Source: CAWBUW01 sp963792075
GTDB lineage: Bacteria; Chloroflexota; Anaerolineae; Anaerolineales; UBA4823
Assembly (NCBI GenBank): GCA_963792075.1
Contig: CAWBUW010000002.1
Location: 186,001 to 250,000, forward strand
Length of the DNA: 64,000 nt
Reading direction: 5' to 3'
Shown here: positions 42,163 through 52,126 of the stretch, piece by piece
Layout of the letters: every line of letters begins with the position of its first letter
Position numbering within the stretch: position 1 is the first letter of the stretch
The notes under the pieces: generated by a model
What the model saw: the letters and a program-made list of their open reading frames with translations, nothing else
What the model was told of the DNA's origin: nothing
Database searches by the model: none
Made by a program: the position numbers and the translations under genes

Positions 42163-42768
42163 CTATTTTTCTGGGACAACTCGTTGGTGGGCACAGGCAT
42201 CCCAGATTTCTTGGGGATAAACAATCGCCTCGGTGCCGCGCAGCCCGGGCATCGCCAGGCCTGAATTCAGGTTGATCTGGTAGGGAAGATAGGCTTTATA
42301 AGCCAGTTGGCTGCAGTAGAAGGCTTCCTCTGTGTCTGGGTTCAGGAAGTTCAAATTGTAAGGCTTACCGATTTGGGCAAGGCAGTAGGCTGCGATGGCT
42401 GAACGGATCCACTGTTCTTCTGCTGGAGGCAATTCCAGGCTCTTAAGCGGATAAGCGGCTCCGTAAAGGGTGTCTACCAGCAGGCCTCGTTTTGGCAGCA
42501 GGTGTGTGCCGTCCCACCAGCTATCTTCGAATTCAAAAGTGATGACGCCCAGTCCACCGGCCTCGATACAGCGCCCTCCCGGTCCAAGGTAGATCACGAT
42601 GTGGTCGACGTCTCCCGGCAGCAGCCGCCCGATGAAACGCCAGAATTCGCCTGGCAAAATTTCCGTATTACCATCCGTAGTGCATAGGAGATCCCCCGTC
42701 TGGATGGAGAGGCCGTGCAGTGAGGCGGTGTACACCATCGGAGGTTCTTGAGACCCAGCTTTCTTCAT
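42163..42768 (-). CDS. YiiX-like permuted papain-fold (NlpC/P60) hydrolase
   Basis: 201 residues. GDLL near residue 25, then GDVDHIVIYLG with His56, CIEA with Glu69 and AFYCSQLAYKAY with Cys152. The order His before Cys is that of circularly permuted NlpC/P60 enzymes such as YiiX and YebB. These cleave peptide or lipid amide bonds, often in cell-wall material. No signal peptide is seen. It is upstream of the GH20 gene on the same strand, which suggests joint use in amino-sugar or peptidoglycan breakdown (inference). Confidence 0.8.
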   Translation of the reverse strand: MKKAGSQEPPMVYTASLHGLSIQTGDLLCTTDGNTEILPGEFWRFIGRLLPGDVDHIVIYLGPGGRCIEAGGLGVITFEFEDSWWDGTHLLPKRGLLVDTLYGAAYPLKSLELPPAEEQWIRSAIAAYCLAQIGKPYNLNFLNPDTEEAFYCSQLAYKAYLPYQINLNSGLAMPGLRGTEAIVYPQEIWDACAHQRVVPEK

Positions 42769-42771
42769 TTG

Positions 42772-42800
42772 TTGACAGGTAAGTCTTTATTGCCTATACT
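42772..42800 (+). promoter_or_regulatory. Promoter of the HAD phosphatase gene
   Basis: A perfect TTGACA (42772-42777), a 17-base spacer and TATACT (42795-42800). Transcription from near 42807 would include the palindrome at 42821-42863 in the 5' leader of the gene starting at 42922. Confidence 0.75.
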
Positions 42801-42820
42801 TCTCTTGAAGTTTTAAATTG

Positions 42821-42863
42821 TTGTTAGTTCGTGTGGCGGCTACGCCGCCACACGAACTAACAA
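42821..42863. repeat. 43-nt perfect palindrome, 20-bp arms and TAC loop
   Basis: TTGTTAGTTCGTGTGGCGGC, TAC, then its exact reverse complement. It has the same 20-3-20 geometry as the elements at 37109, 40320, 46329 and 59214, but arms of unrelated sequence. It lies between promoter and start codon of the HAD gene. Confidence 0.9.
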
Positions 42864-42921
42864 ACAAATTTCAATTTTCGGATAGATACTTAGCATTATA
42901 CCCAGAACTGATCGGAAATTT

Positions 42922-43686
42922 GTGAAACTCCCCAACGATTTTCAGAAAGAACCTCGGGCGGCAGTCCTGTTAGCGGCGGATATCGATGGGACTCTGCTCG
43001 GTGATGCTGTGGGTGAGGCCTGGCTGCTTGGTTTTGCGGAGCGCAACCCAAATGTCATCCTGGCCTTTGTGACCGGTCGTTATGCCTGGTCTGTGCAGGA
43101 ATTAGTATCGCAAGGCCGGCTGCCTCAGCCTCATTATATCTGTTGTGACGTCGGTACCGAGATCATCGACTGCCAGGACCCACAAAATCGGATCGGTGCG
43201 CGGTATGCTGCCCAGGTCGCATCCGATTGGGACCTGGAGAAGATCTATCAGCTTGGGGAGAGGGAAGGGGTCGATCGCCAGGAGTTCGAGCAGGGGCAGC
43301 CTCGTTTCCAGGCCGGGTTCTATTACGATGGAAAACAAGAAACGCTGTTAGCCTTCTCTAAGCGCTTGCGAGGGCTGCCGCCTTGCCAGGTACTCCCCAG
43401 CTATGGGAAGTACATCGATGTGTTGCCCCTGGTCCTGGGCAAAGGCAACGCCGTGTGCTTTCTCCAGAAAGAATTAAGCCTGGACTGGAAGCAGGTGGTC
43501 GTGGCAGGCGATGCGGGCAATGACCGCCAGATGTTCGAAGTAGGTTTCCAGGGGATTGTGCCTGCTAATGCGTTGGAAGAGCTCAAAGAATATGCCCAGC
43601 AGCCCTGGCATTACCACAGCCCTTTCCCGGCCGCGCTTGGCGTACGGGATGGGCTGCAATTTTTTGACCTTCCATGTGAAATATGA
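42922..43686 (+). CDS. HAD-superfamily phosphatase, sucrose-6-phosphate phosphatase-like
   Basis: 254 residues from GTG 42922. Motif I is AADIDGTLLGD (nucleophile and acid/base Asp both present), then FVTGRYAWSVQEL, a C2-type cap with CDVGTEI, the KGNAVCFL lysine and VVAGDAGNDRQMFEVG (motif IV). The pattern fits sucrose-phosphate phosphatase and Cof-type sugar phosphatases, which remove phosphate from sugar phosphates in the cytoplasm. No sucrose-phosphate synthase is nearby, so the substrate is open. The stop overlaps the next start (ATGA). Confidence 0.85.
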   Translation: MKLPNDFQKEPRAAVLLAADIDGTLLGDAVGEAWLLGFAERNPNVILAFVTGRYAWSVQELVSQGRLPQPHYICCDVGTEIIDCQDPQNRIGARYAAQVASDWDLEKIYQLGEREGVDRQEFEQGQPRFQAGFYYDGKQETLLAFSKRLRGLPPCQVLPSYGKYIDVLPLVLGKGNAVCFLQKELSLDWKQVVVAGDAGNDRQMFEVGFQGIVPANALEELKEYAQQPWHYHSPFPAALGVRDGLQFFDLPCEI

Positions 43687-44710
43687 AATTAATCCGGTGT
43701 GTGACGGTTTTGATTATCCTGGGGGTATTCCTGGTATGCCTGCCATCTTTTGGCACCCAGGCTGCGCTGGATGGCACGGCACCTCAAAATCACCTGCCGT
43801 CTACCCGTGCTGCGGTAGTCCCGTTCGACTTTGCGGTAGCCGCGGATATGCGTCTTTACACAGGCTCTGGAATTTATAACTCCCCGGCCTATTTCCTGGG
43901 AGCTACCCAGGCGCTGGCAGAGGCAGGTGATTTTGCCTTCTTAATCAGCCCGGGGGATTTGGATCCAATCGTGGATGCGCGCTGGACGATCACCAGCAGT
44001 CTGGGCGCTGCGCTTCCCTGGGTACCTGTCGCAGGCAACCATGAGCTGCCGGGAGGCGGGGTCGAGGCCCAGTTCGGAGCCAATATGGAGTGGCTGCGCA
44101 CCTGGCCGGTTGGCGGAGGCGCTTTTGTCGCTAACCCCGGCCCTGCCGCCTGCCCAACCACCACTTATTCATTTGATTATCTCAGCGCCCATTTTGCCGT
44201 TCTAAATGAGTACTGCGATGGGAGCAGTGACACCAACCCGGATGCGAACATCCCGGATCTGCTGTATAACTGGCTGGCAGCCGACCTGGCAGCCACAACC
44301 CAGCCCATCCTGTTTGTCATCGGGCACGAACCCGCTTACCCGATGCCCGATATGGAAAATGGCCGCATCCGCCATCTCGGCGACAGCCTGGACCAATTCC
44401 CCTCCGAACGGGATCGATTCTGGGATCTGCTCCGGTCGGAGGGGGTTCTCGCTTATATCTGCGGGCATACGCATAACTTCAGCGCGGTCCAGATCCAGGG
44501 AGTATGGCAGGTGGATGCAGGCCATGCGCGCGGGAAGGGGGATCCTGATGCGCACAGCACGGTTTTGCTCTTCCATATTCAACCCGATTGGGTGAAGCTG
44601 GATGTGCTGCGTGAAATCTCCAGCGGTGGACCTTACGCGCTGAAATACGCCTTTTATCTTTCAGGCGGTGCGCGCTCTTACTTGCCTCTGGTCAGCCAGT
44701 CTGCCCAACC

Positions 44711-44714
<4 letters not shown>
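43683..44714 (+). CDS. Secreted calcineurin-like metallophosphoesterase
   Basis: 343 residues. A signal peptide (about 1-28, cleavage after FGTQA) leads to the metal-site blocks: AVAADMR (Asp55), SPGDLD (Asp92), AGNHE (Asn119/His120), IGHEP and CGHTHN. Motif I has Arg57 where Ser/Thr-protein-phosphatase-like members have His, so the first metal site resembles purple acid phosphatase variants or is altered. The C-terminal ARSYLPLVSQS matches a YLPLV tail common in exported Chloroflexota proteins. It starts 4 bases inside the HAD gene, and its stop overlaps the stop of the opposing dehydrogenase gene. Confidence 0.85.
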
Positions 44715-46183
<1,469 letters not shown>

Positions 46184-46276
46184 GATAACCTCCATGGGGT
46201 CAGAGTAGAGTGATAATGCCAGGTGGAACGGGATGGTGCAACCGTCCTCGAACCAACAAGATATGCTATTGAAGAC

Positions 46277-46304
46277 ATTTTAGGGCTATTCTGACTTTTG
46301 TCAA
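46277..46304 (-). promoter_or_regulatory. Candidate mmsA promoter
   Basis: On the minus strand a perfect TTGACA (complement of 46299-46304), a 16-base spacer and TAAAAT (complement of 46277-46282), about 90 bases upstream of the mmsA start. Confidence 0.65.
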
Positions 46305-46328
46305 GCCGGAGCCTTTCGGAGGGGGTTT

Positions 46329-46371
46329 GGGGGTTCAGCACGCTGCGCAAAGTGCAGCGTGCTGAACCCCC
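46329..46371. repeat. 43-nt palindrome, 20-bp arms and AAA loop
   Basis: GGGGGTTCAGCACGCTGCGC, AAA, GTGCAGCGTGCTGAACCCCC: 20 paired positions with one G-T. Pairing extends by TTT/AAA to 46326-46374. It sits between the two divergent promoters, outside both predicted transcripts. Its sequence is the closest relative of the 59214 element. Confidence 0.88.
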
Positions 46372-46382
46372 AAATTCCTCAC

Positions 46383-46411
46383 TTGACTCGCCTGGATAGA
46401 TTTGTTATCAT
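46383..46411 (+). promoter_or_regulatory. Candidate promoter of the ROK regulator gene
   Basis: TTGACT (46383-46388), a 17-base spacer and TATCAT (46406-46411). The operator-like palindrome at 46421-46440 begins about where transcription should start. Confidence 0.6.
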
Positions 46412-46420
46412 GTAGAATAT

Positions 46421-46440
46421 ATTTCATTCCGTAATGAAAT
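46421..46440. promoter_or_regulatory. Operator-like palindrome before the ROK gene
   Basis: ATTTCATTCCGTAATGAAAT is an 8-bp perfect inverted repeat with a 4-base centre, just downstream of the predicted promoter and 16 bases before the start codon. Position and size fit an autoregulatory site for a ROK repressor (inference). Confidence 0.6.
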
Positions 46441-46455
46441 AAAAAGGATTTATTC

Positions 46456-47664
46456 ATGCGCACAATCGTCTTGCCTACCCGGACTGTCGATATCCTTCGC
46501 CAGTTCACCATGCGGCCCACTCGGACACAACCCGAGTTGCAGTCCAGCCTTGGCATCAGCCCGCCGACCGCTTATCGTTCTGTAGACCAGTTGCGCGAGT
46601 TAGGTGTCATCAATGACGGGGTGGGGTTAATGCCCGATGGTCGCGGGCGACCAGCTACCGCGATCGCCTTGAATCCGCAAGGTATGTGTGTGTTTACGTT
46701 GATTATTAAAAGTGATGATTCTCACCTTTACCTGATGGATGCACTTGGACAGGTGCGCGAAAGCATCGCCATTCCGATCATCTCTACAGATCGATACGAA
46801 ACCGCGGTGGAGAAATATGCTACGGAAATCAATCGGTTACTTCTTAAGGCATCTCAATCCTTCGCAGTTACTTCTGGAATTGGTGTGTCTTTTGGGGGAC
46901 GTGTGAATACATCCATTGGTACGATCGGGACACCATCCCGTTTTCCAGATTGGCACAATCGCCCGCTTGCTCAGGATATCAGCCAGCGAACAGGCCTTCC
47001 CTGTTTTATCGATAACGATACGATTTCATTGACCCGGGCATCATTTTGGTTTTCTCCGATCCTGCAGGTTGATTCGTTTGCATTGCTTTATTTTGATTTC
47101 GGGCTCGGAACAGGGTTTTGTATCAATAAAGAGATCTATACCGGCCAGAATCATATAGCCTCTGGCCTGGGTCATACCAACTTATTCGGCTGGTCCAAGG
47201 AGCAGTGTCGCTGTGGCAGGATTGGTTGTCTTGAAACAGTGATTTCTATACCTTCTGTGATCAAACAAGCCCAGAAAATGAACATCCCAATGGGTGAATT
47301 AGAACCGTTCATCTCTACTGCAACTTTGATCGCACTCGATAAACAAGCCCAGGCTGGTAACTTGTTAGCAGAGGAGATCTTGGTCGATACTGGCAAGAAG
47401 GCAGGCATCTTAGCCGCTTCAATTTGCCGGATTTTCGATCTGCCCGCTATTATTTTTGCCGGGGGATTGATCGATAATTCGAAGATTTTCTACGCTGCGC
47501 TGCATCAAGAGATGCAGCGCCAAAGCACATCGTTGACACTTCCTGTTTCCTGGTGGAATGTGCGCGACCTGTTCGCGAACGAATTCCCCGAAGCACTCGG
47601 CGGGGCAGCAGTAGCATTGGGGGGGCTTTACCGTTCACGCGTCCTCACAATATTTGAACAATAG
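46456..47664 (+). CDS. ROK family transcriptional regulator
   Basis: 402 residues. An N-terminal winged helix (about 10-70: QPELQSSLGISPPTAYRSVD, QLRELGVINDG) joins a ROK sugar-kinase-like domain with GIGVSFGGRVN, YFDFGLGTGFCINKEIYTG and the zinc motif CRCGRIGCLE. ROK repressors bind sugars or sugar phosphates and release DNA. It diverges from mmsA and precedes the ABC importer by 139 bases, so both are likely targets. A palindromic operator candidate lies just upstream. Ligand unknown. Confidence 0.9.
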   Translation: MRTIVLPTRTVDILRQFTMRPTRTQPELQSSLGISPPTAYRSVDQLRELGVINDGVGLMPDGRGRPATAIALNPQGMCVFTLIIKSDDSHLYLMDALGQVRESIAIPIISTDRYETAVEKYATEINRLLLKASQSFAVTSGIGVSFGGRVNTSIGTIGTPSRFPDWHNRPLAQDISQRTGLPCFIDNDTISLTRASFWFSPILQVDSFALLYFDFGLGTGFCINKEIYTGQNHIASGLGHTNLFGWSKEQCRCGRIGCLETVISIPSVIKQAQKMNIPMGELEPFISTATLIALDKQAQAGNLLAEEILVDTGKKAGILAASICRIFDLPAIIFAGGLIDNSKIFYAALHQEMQRQSTSLTLPVSWWNVRDLFANEFPEALGGAAVALGGLYRSRVLTIFEQ

Positions 47665-47803
47665 ATATAACCATGGGTTTTGAGCGAACCAAAGGAGGTG
47701 GAACTGAACGATCGATACAGATTTCTACAATCCAAACCCAATGAATTGTTTATTGGGGCATAACCAGTCAAGCAAATTACTCGCTTAAAGAGGAGACGAA
47801 GGA

Positions 47804-49081
47804 ATGAAAAACCACAAAGTAATCTTCACGTTTTTGACCCTATGCTTGTTGTTATCCATGGTTTTGGGTGCTTGCACCTCAGGTGGCGCAGGGACTGCTG
47901 AACCTACCTCAGGCGCTCCGGTAAAGGAACAGGCTCCAACCACTGCGCCAGTCGTTCCTACCACCGCACCCGTTGAGCCAACGACTGCACCGGTTGAACC
48001 GACTACTGCACCCATCGTTCCAACCACTGCACCAGCCGTTGAAGAAGCCTTTGACCTGGATGCATTGATCGCAGCAGCTCAAGCAGAAGGCGAACTGGTT
48101 GCGTATTGGCATTCCAGCCGAATAGAAAAAGCTGGCCTCGCTTTCGAAGAGAAATATGGCATCAAGGTAATCGGCACCAAGATGAACAACTCGGAACAGA
48201 CCGAAAGGGTCATCCGAGAAGTTCAATCCGGCAATGTCCAGGTGGATTTGATCGGCTACGACGATGGTGGTACTTTGATTACTCAAATGATCCCACAGAA
48301 CATCGTTTCTAGCTGGGTTCCACCCGATCTCGCCGGTATCATCCCGGCTGAGGATAGGGACCCCCTGATTTACTTGTGGCAGCCCCGCTTTTTGGGTTAC
48401 AACACCGAAGTCTATGGGGATGTCTGCCCGATCGAGAATATGTGGCAGCTCACCGAAGAAGACTGGAACGGCAAGGTCATCATCCGCGATCCACAAGTAA
48501 CAACTGCTCAATTAGCATGGTTCGCGTCGATTATTGAGCAACCGGATCTCATGGCCCAGGCTTATAAAGATCGCTATGGCGAAGAACTGGTCACCGAAGA
48601 GAAAAATGCAGGCTGGGAGTTCCTCAAGCGCCTCTTTGCAAACAACATGCAGTTGATGGGCAGCGACGACGATGTAGCCCAGGCGGTTGGCGGCGCAGGT
48701 CAAACTGACCCTCCGGTTGGCTTCTATACCTATGCCAAGCACCGCAATATGGAGGAATTGAACCTGAAGTTGGGAATGTGTAAGACGATGAAACCCTTTA
48801 TGGGGTATGCTTTGCCCACATACGTTGCCCAGGTCACCGGTAGCCCACACCCGAATGCCGCCAAGCTTTTTACGCACTACGTTTTGACCGAGGAAGGCGT
48901 AAAACCCTGGGCTTTGGCTGATCTGGGTGGCTATTCACCCAATCCCGAAGTGAGCGCCAATCCGGCGGATGAGGTCGGCGTCTGGGCAGATTGGAAACCA
49001 CTGCTCTTTAGCTTCGATCCAGCCAAGGCCATTGCGATACGGCAGGATCTGCTGGATTACTGGTTAACGATGTCAAAATAG
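47804..49081 (+). CDS. ABC transporter substrate-binding lipoprotein (AfuA/FbpA-type)
   Basis: 425 residues. Signal peptide ending in the lipobox VLGAC (Cys near residue 25), then a Pro/Thr linker with five VxPTTAP-like repeats (about 43-80), then a periplasmic-binding-protein type 2 fold (GELVAYWHSSRIEKAGLAFE, YNTEVYGDVCPIENMWQLT). The fold is that of Fe3+-binding proteins and of AfuA, which in Actinobacillus binds hexose phosphates. The iron-binding Tyr-Tyr pair of FbpA is not evident. Permease and ATPase genes follow in the same direction. A GAGGAGA site precedes the ATG. Confidence 0.85.
   Translation: MKNHKVIFTFLTLCLLLSMVLGACTSGGAGTAEPTSGAPVKEQAPTTAPVVPTTAPVEPTTAPVEPTTAPIVPTTAPAVEEAFDLDALIAAAQAEGELVAYWHSSRIEKAGLAFEEKYGIKVIGTKMNNSEQTERVIREVQSGNVQVDLIGYDDGGTLITQMIPQNIVSSWVPPDLAGIIPAEDRDPLIYLWQPRFLGYNTEVYGDVCPIENMWQLTEEDWNGKVIIRDPQVTTAQLAWFASIIEQPDLMAQAYKDRYGEELVTEEKNAGWEFLKRLFANNMQLMGSDDDVAQAVGGAGQTDPPVGFYTYAKHRNMEELNLKLGMCKTMKPFMGYALPTYVAQVTGSPHPNAAKLFTHYVLTEEGVKPWALADLGGYSPNPEVSANPADEVGVWADWKPLLFSFDPAKAIAIRQDLLDYWLTMSK
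47939..48040 (+). repeat. 21-nt tandem repeat coding for the TTAPVxP linker
   Basis: Five in-frame units of about 21 bases (ACCACTGCGCCAGTCGTTCC-like) encode TTAPVVP, TTAPVEP, TTAPVEP, TTAPIVP and TTAPAVE. Synonymous differences between units show that the repeat is old or selected at protein level. Unit number probably varies between strains. Confidence 0.85.
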
Positions 49082-49097
49082 ATTGAGATTGGTCTGG

Positions 49098-49137
49098 GAC
49101 GGGGATCAGATAAAAAATCAGCGGTCTGATCCCCGTC
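49098..49137 (+). terminator. Stem-loop between the binding-protein and permease genes
   Basis: GACGGGGATCAGA (49098-49110) pairs perfectly with TCTGATCCCCGTC (49125-49137), loop 14 nt, 16 bases after the stop of the binding-protein gene. No T-run follows. In ABC operons such a stem usually protects or partly terminates the message so that more binding protein than permease is made (inference). Confidence 0.6.
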
Positions 49138-49155
49138 TGATATCGAGGCATTTAT

Positions 49156-50973
49156 ATGCGGGCACCCATTTTCTCAAATCTATCGCTCATACTTAGAAGG
49201 GTCTGGAATCGTTTTCTCTATCTTCGATATGACCCAACTCTTGCGATAGCGGGGCTCCTCACGCTCATTTTAACTTATCTAATCCTGGCGCCAATTGGCG
49301 CAATGGTGATGACCGCTTTTCAGGTGCAGTTTCGAGATCAGGCCCAGACGGGCCAGGTGTCAGGTGATTGGACGACTTATTACCTGGAACGGGTATTTGC
49401 CTCGAAGATCAGCAGCATCTTGTTCTGGAAACCGCTGATGAATACCTTGACGGTTTCGGTGTTGGTCCTGGCTCTGACATTGTTCCTGGGGATTCTCGTC
49501 GCATGGTTAATCGTCCGTACGGATATGCCCGCACCGCGCTGGCTGGTTTCAGGAATGATCATTCCCTATATCTTGCCCTCCTGGACGTTTGCGTTAGCCT
49601 GGATATCGATTTTTAAGAACCGGCGTATTGCCGGGGTGCAAGGCATAGCCGAATCGCTTGGATTCGCTCCCCCTGATTGGTTAGCCTATGGGATGCTGCC
49701 CATCATTATCTGCCTTTCATTCCATTTGTTTCCCCTCGTATTTCTTTTATTTGGGAGTGCCTTACGCTCACTGGATGCCCAATTAGAAGAATCGGCCCGC
49801 ATCTTGAGCGCCTCTCGTTGGTCGATCATGCGCAAAATTGTCATTCCACTCATGCTGCCGGCATTGATGTCGGCCGTGCTTTTGACATTTTCGCGGACGG
49901 TCGGCAGCTTTGGAACGCCTTACATCTTAGGCGCCCCGGTGCGCTTCGACATTTTATCGACTTCCCTCTACGGGAGCATACGGACCGGCGCTGCAGGTGT
50001 GGCCGCAGTTCTCACCGGTGTGATGATTATTCTGGGAATTTCCATGGTGATACTAGATAATTATGCCGTGCGCGAAGTGCGCCGCTTTGTGACAGTAGGC
50101 GGCAAAGGAGGCAAGCGGGACCCGATCCAGTTGGGAAAGATGCGCTTACCTGCATTGGTAATCGTTTTCACGATCTTCCTCTTGTCCGCCATCATTCCTG
50201 TCGCCACGCTGGTTCTCACGACGGTTACGCGCGTACCTGGGGTCTTTACCTTTGAGAATCTAACTGCCGAATTTTGGATAGGTCAATCGGTCAAAACCAC
50301 ACAAGAACCGGGATTGTTCTTAAACCAGGGTGTATGGAATGCTGCCCTGAATAGTCTGCGAATTGCGGGTTTGGCCGCCCTGATTTCTGGCCTGTTGGGC
50401 ACTTTCGTTGGATATGTCGTTGCCAAGTTTCAAAACAACATCTTGTCGCAATACCTGCGCCAGGTTTCTTTCTTGCCTTACCTGGTTCCCAGTATCGGGT
50501 TTGGAGCAGCCTACCTGACTTTATTCGCGGTACAACGTGGACCGATTCCCAGCCTGTATGGGACGATGTTGCTGGTTGTTATTGTCATGAGCATTAAATA
50601 CATTCCTTTCGCTTCGCGAGCCGGAATTTCAGCCATGATGCAGTTAGGCAGCGAACCGGAGGAAGCAGCCATGGTGCTCGGTTCACCCTGGTATAAGCGT
50701 CTGGCAAAGATTGTTGTGCCGATCCAAAAACCAACCCTCATCACAGGCATCCTGCTCCCGTTTATCTCAGGAATGAAGGAATTGAGTCTGGTAGTGATGT
50801 TGGCTACCCCAGGAACCGAACTTCTGACCACTCAAGTGCTGCGCTATTTGGATTACAACTACAACCAGATGGCGAATGCCGTGAATTTACTGCTCATTTT
50901 TGTGGTGGTCATCCTGACTTATTTAGTCCAACGATTTACAGGCAGCAGCCTGGCCCGTGGGTTAGGAGGATGA
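49156..50973 (+). CDS. ABC transporter permease with two fused membrane domains (FbpB/AfuB-type)
   Basis: 605 residues with about twelve hydrophobic segments. Two EAA loops for ATPase contact are visible, EESARILSASRWSIMRKIVI near residue 213 and EPEEAAMVLGSPWYKRLAKI near 500, so one chain carries both permease halves, as in iron(III), thiamine and hexose-phosphate importers. It lies between the binding-protein gene and the ATPase gene (6-bp gap). Confidence 0.9.
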   Translation: MRAPIFSNLSLILRRVWNRFLYLRYDPTLAIAGLLTLILTYLILAPIGAMVMTAFQVQFRDQAQTGQVSGDWTTYYLERVFASKISSILFWKPLMNTLTVSVLVLALTLFLGILVAWLIVRTDMPAPRWLVSGMIIPYILPSWTFALAWISIFKNRRIAGVQGIAESLGFAPPDWLAYGMLPIIICLSFHLFPLVFLLFGSALRSLDAQLEESARILSASRWSIMRKIVIPLMLPALMSAVLLTFSRTVGSFGTPYILGAPVRFDILSTSLYGSIRTGAAGVAAVLTGVMIILGISMVILDNYAVREVRRFVTVGGKGGKRDPIQLGKMRLPALVIVFTIFLLSAIIPVATLVLTTVTRVPGVFTFENLTAEFWIGQSVKTTQEPGLFLNQGVWNAALNSLRIAGLAALISGLLGTFVGYVVAKFQNNILSQYLRQVSFLPYLVPSIGFGAAYLTLFAVQRGPIPSLYGTMLLVVIVMSIKYIPFASRAGISAMMQLGSEPEEAAMVLGSPWYKRLAKIVVPIQKPTLITGILLPFISGMKELSLVVMLATPGTELLTTQVLRYLDYNYNQMANAVNLLLIFVVVILTYLVQRFTGSSLARGLGG

Positions 50974-50979
50974 ATATCT

Positions 50980-52086
50980 ATGCCGAATATTAAATTTATA
51001 AACGTATCCAAGCAATTTGGTTCGGTGATCGCCGTGGATGATCTCGATTTGACCATCCCCGATGGCAGTTTCGTAACCCTTTTGGGCCCTTCCGGCTGTG
51101 GTAAGACAACCACCTTGCGGATGATCGCCGGACTTGAGATGCCCACCCATGGGGAGATCAAGGTTGGAGACCGGGTATTAAATTCTTCTACCACTGGGGA
51201 GGCCATTCCACCGGAAAAACGGGGCATGGGTTTAGTGTTTCAAAGTTATGCCCTATGGCCGCACATGACGATTGAACAGAATATCTTATTTGGATTGCAG
51301 GAACAGCGAAAACCGCGCCAATTTCAGAAAGATCGTTTACAAGAACTAACCCATCTGCTGCACATTGAAGGACTGGAAAAACGTTATCCCCTGCAATTGA
51401 GTGGCGGACAACAACAGAGGGTGGCGCTTGCCAGGATGCTGGCAGTCTCCCCCCAGGTACTGCTGTTAGACGAGCCTCTCTCGAATCTGGATGCCCGCTT
51501 ACGTATGGAAATGCGCGCCGAACTGAAGCGGCTCCATGAACAGTTCGGTAACACCATCGTCTATGTCACCCACGACCAGATCGAAGCGATGACCATGGCC
51601 AGCCACGTTGCGGTCTTATTGGATGGTAAGCTTCAACAGTTCGCGCCCCCCATGGAAATTTATCGCCGGCCCCAGACTTTGTTTGTGGCTGAGTTTGTTG
51701 GCAGCCCTTCAATTAATTTGCTTCACAAGGACAATCCAGGATCAGCCGGTGTGTTTGGCTCGATTCTGGATTCAGTGCAAGCGACCGGGATGAAAGCTGG
51801 TGATCTAACCAGTATCAAGACGATAGGGATTCGCCCGGAAGCGCTTCGTCTGGGTGCCCGAAACGCGGGCTCGAATGGGTATTGGTCGTATCAGGCAAGG
51901 ATAGACACCATCCTTCCGACGGGCCCGGAATGGATCATGGCGGTTCGGATGGGAGAAGATATATATTTCATGACCACCGATATCGAACCAATTGACCAAA
52001 TTGGCGACTCAATTGAGGTGTTAGTCAATCCAAAAGAATTCCATTTATTCGACAGTCAGAAGAATCGTATTACGAGTAGTTCATAA
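50980..52086 (+). CDS. ABC transporter ATP-binding protein (FbpC/AfuC/PotA-like)
   Basis: 368 residues. Walker A GPSGCGKTT (36-44), Q-loop VFQSYALWP, signature LSGGQQQR (140-147), Walker B LLLDEPLSNLD (161-171) and the His switch VTHDQIEAM. A C-terminal TOBE regulatory domain follows (about 240-368). It powers the importer encoded just upstream. The phosphatase gene starts about 40 bases downstream. Confidence 0.93.
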   Translation: MPNIKFINVSKQFGSVIAVDDLDLTIPDGSFVTLLGPSGCGKTTTLRMIAGLEMPTHGEIKVGDRVLNSSTTGEAIPPEKRGMGLVFQSYALWPHMTIEQNILFGLQEQRKPRQFQKDRLQELTHLLHIEGLEKRYPLQLSGGQQQRVALARMLAVSPQVLLLDEPLSNLDARLRMEMRAELKRLHEQFGNTIVYVTHDQIEAMTMASHVAVLLDGKLQQFAPPMEIYRRPQTLFVAEFVGSPSINLLHKDNPGSAGVFGSILDSVQATGMKAGDLTSIKTIGIRPEALRLGARNAGSNGYWSYQARIDTILPTGPEWIMAVRMGEDIYFMTTDIEPIDQIGDSIEVLVNPKEFHLFDSQKNRITSSS

Positions 52087-52126
52087 GCAGGTGACGATAT
52101 CACGAATCATTAAAAGGGATGGAGAT

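Noticed and set aside
47691..47763. Strong ribosome-binding-like AAAGGAGGTG followed by a 20-codon frame starting with CTG
   Set aside because: There is no standard start codon at proper spacing, and the peptide has no attenuator features; it is more likely chance or a lost start.
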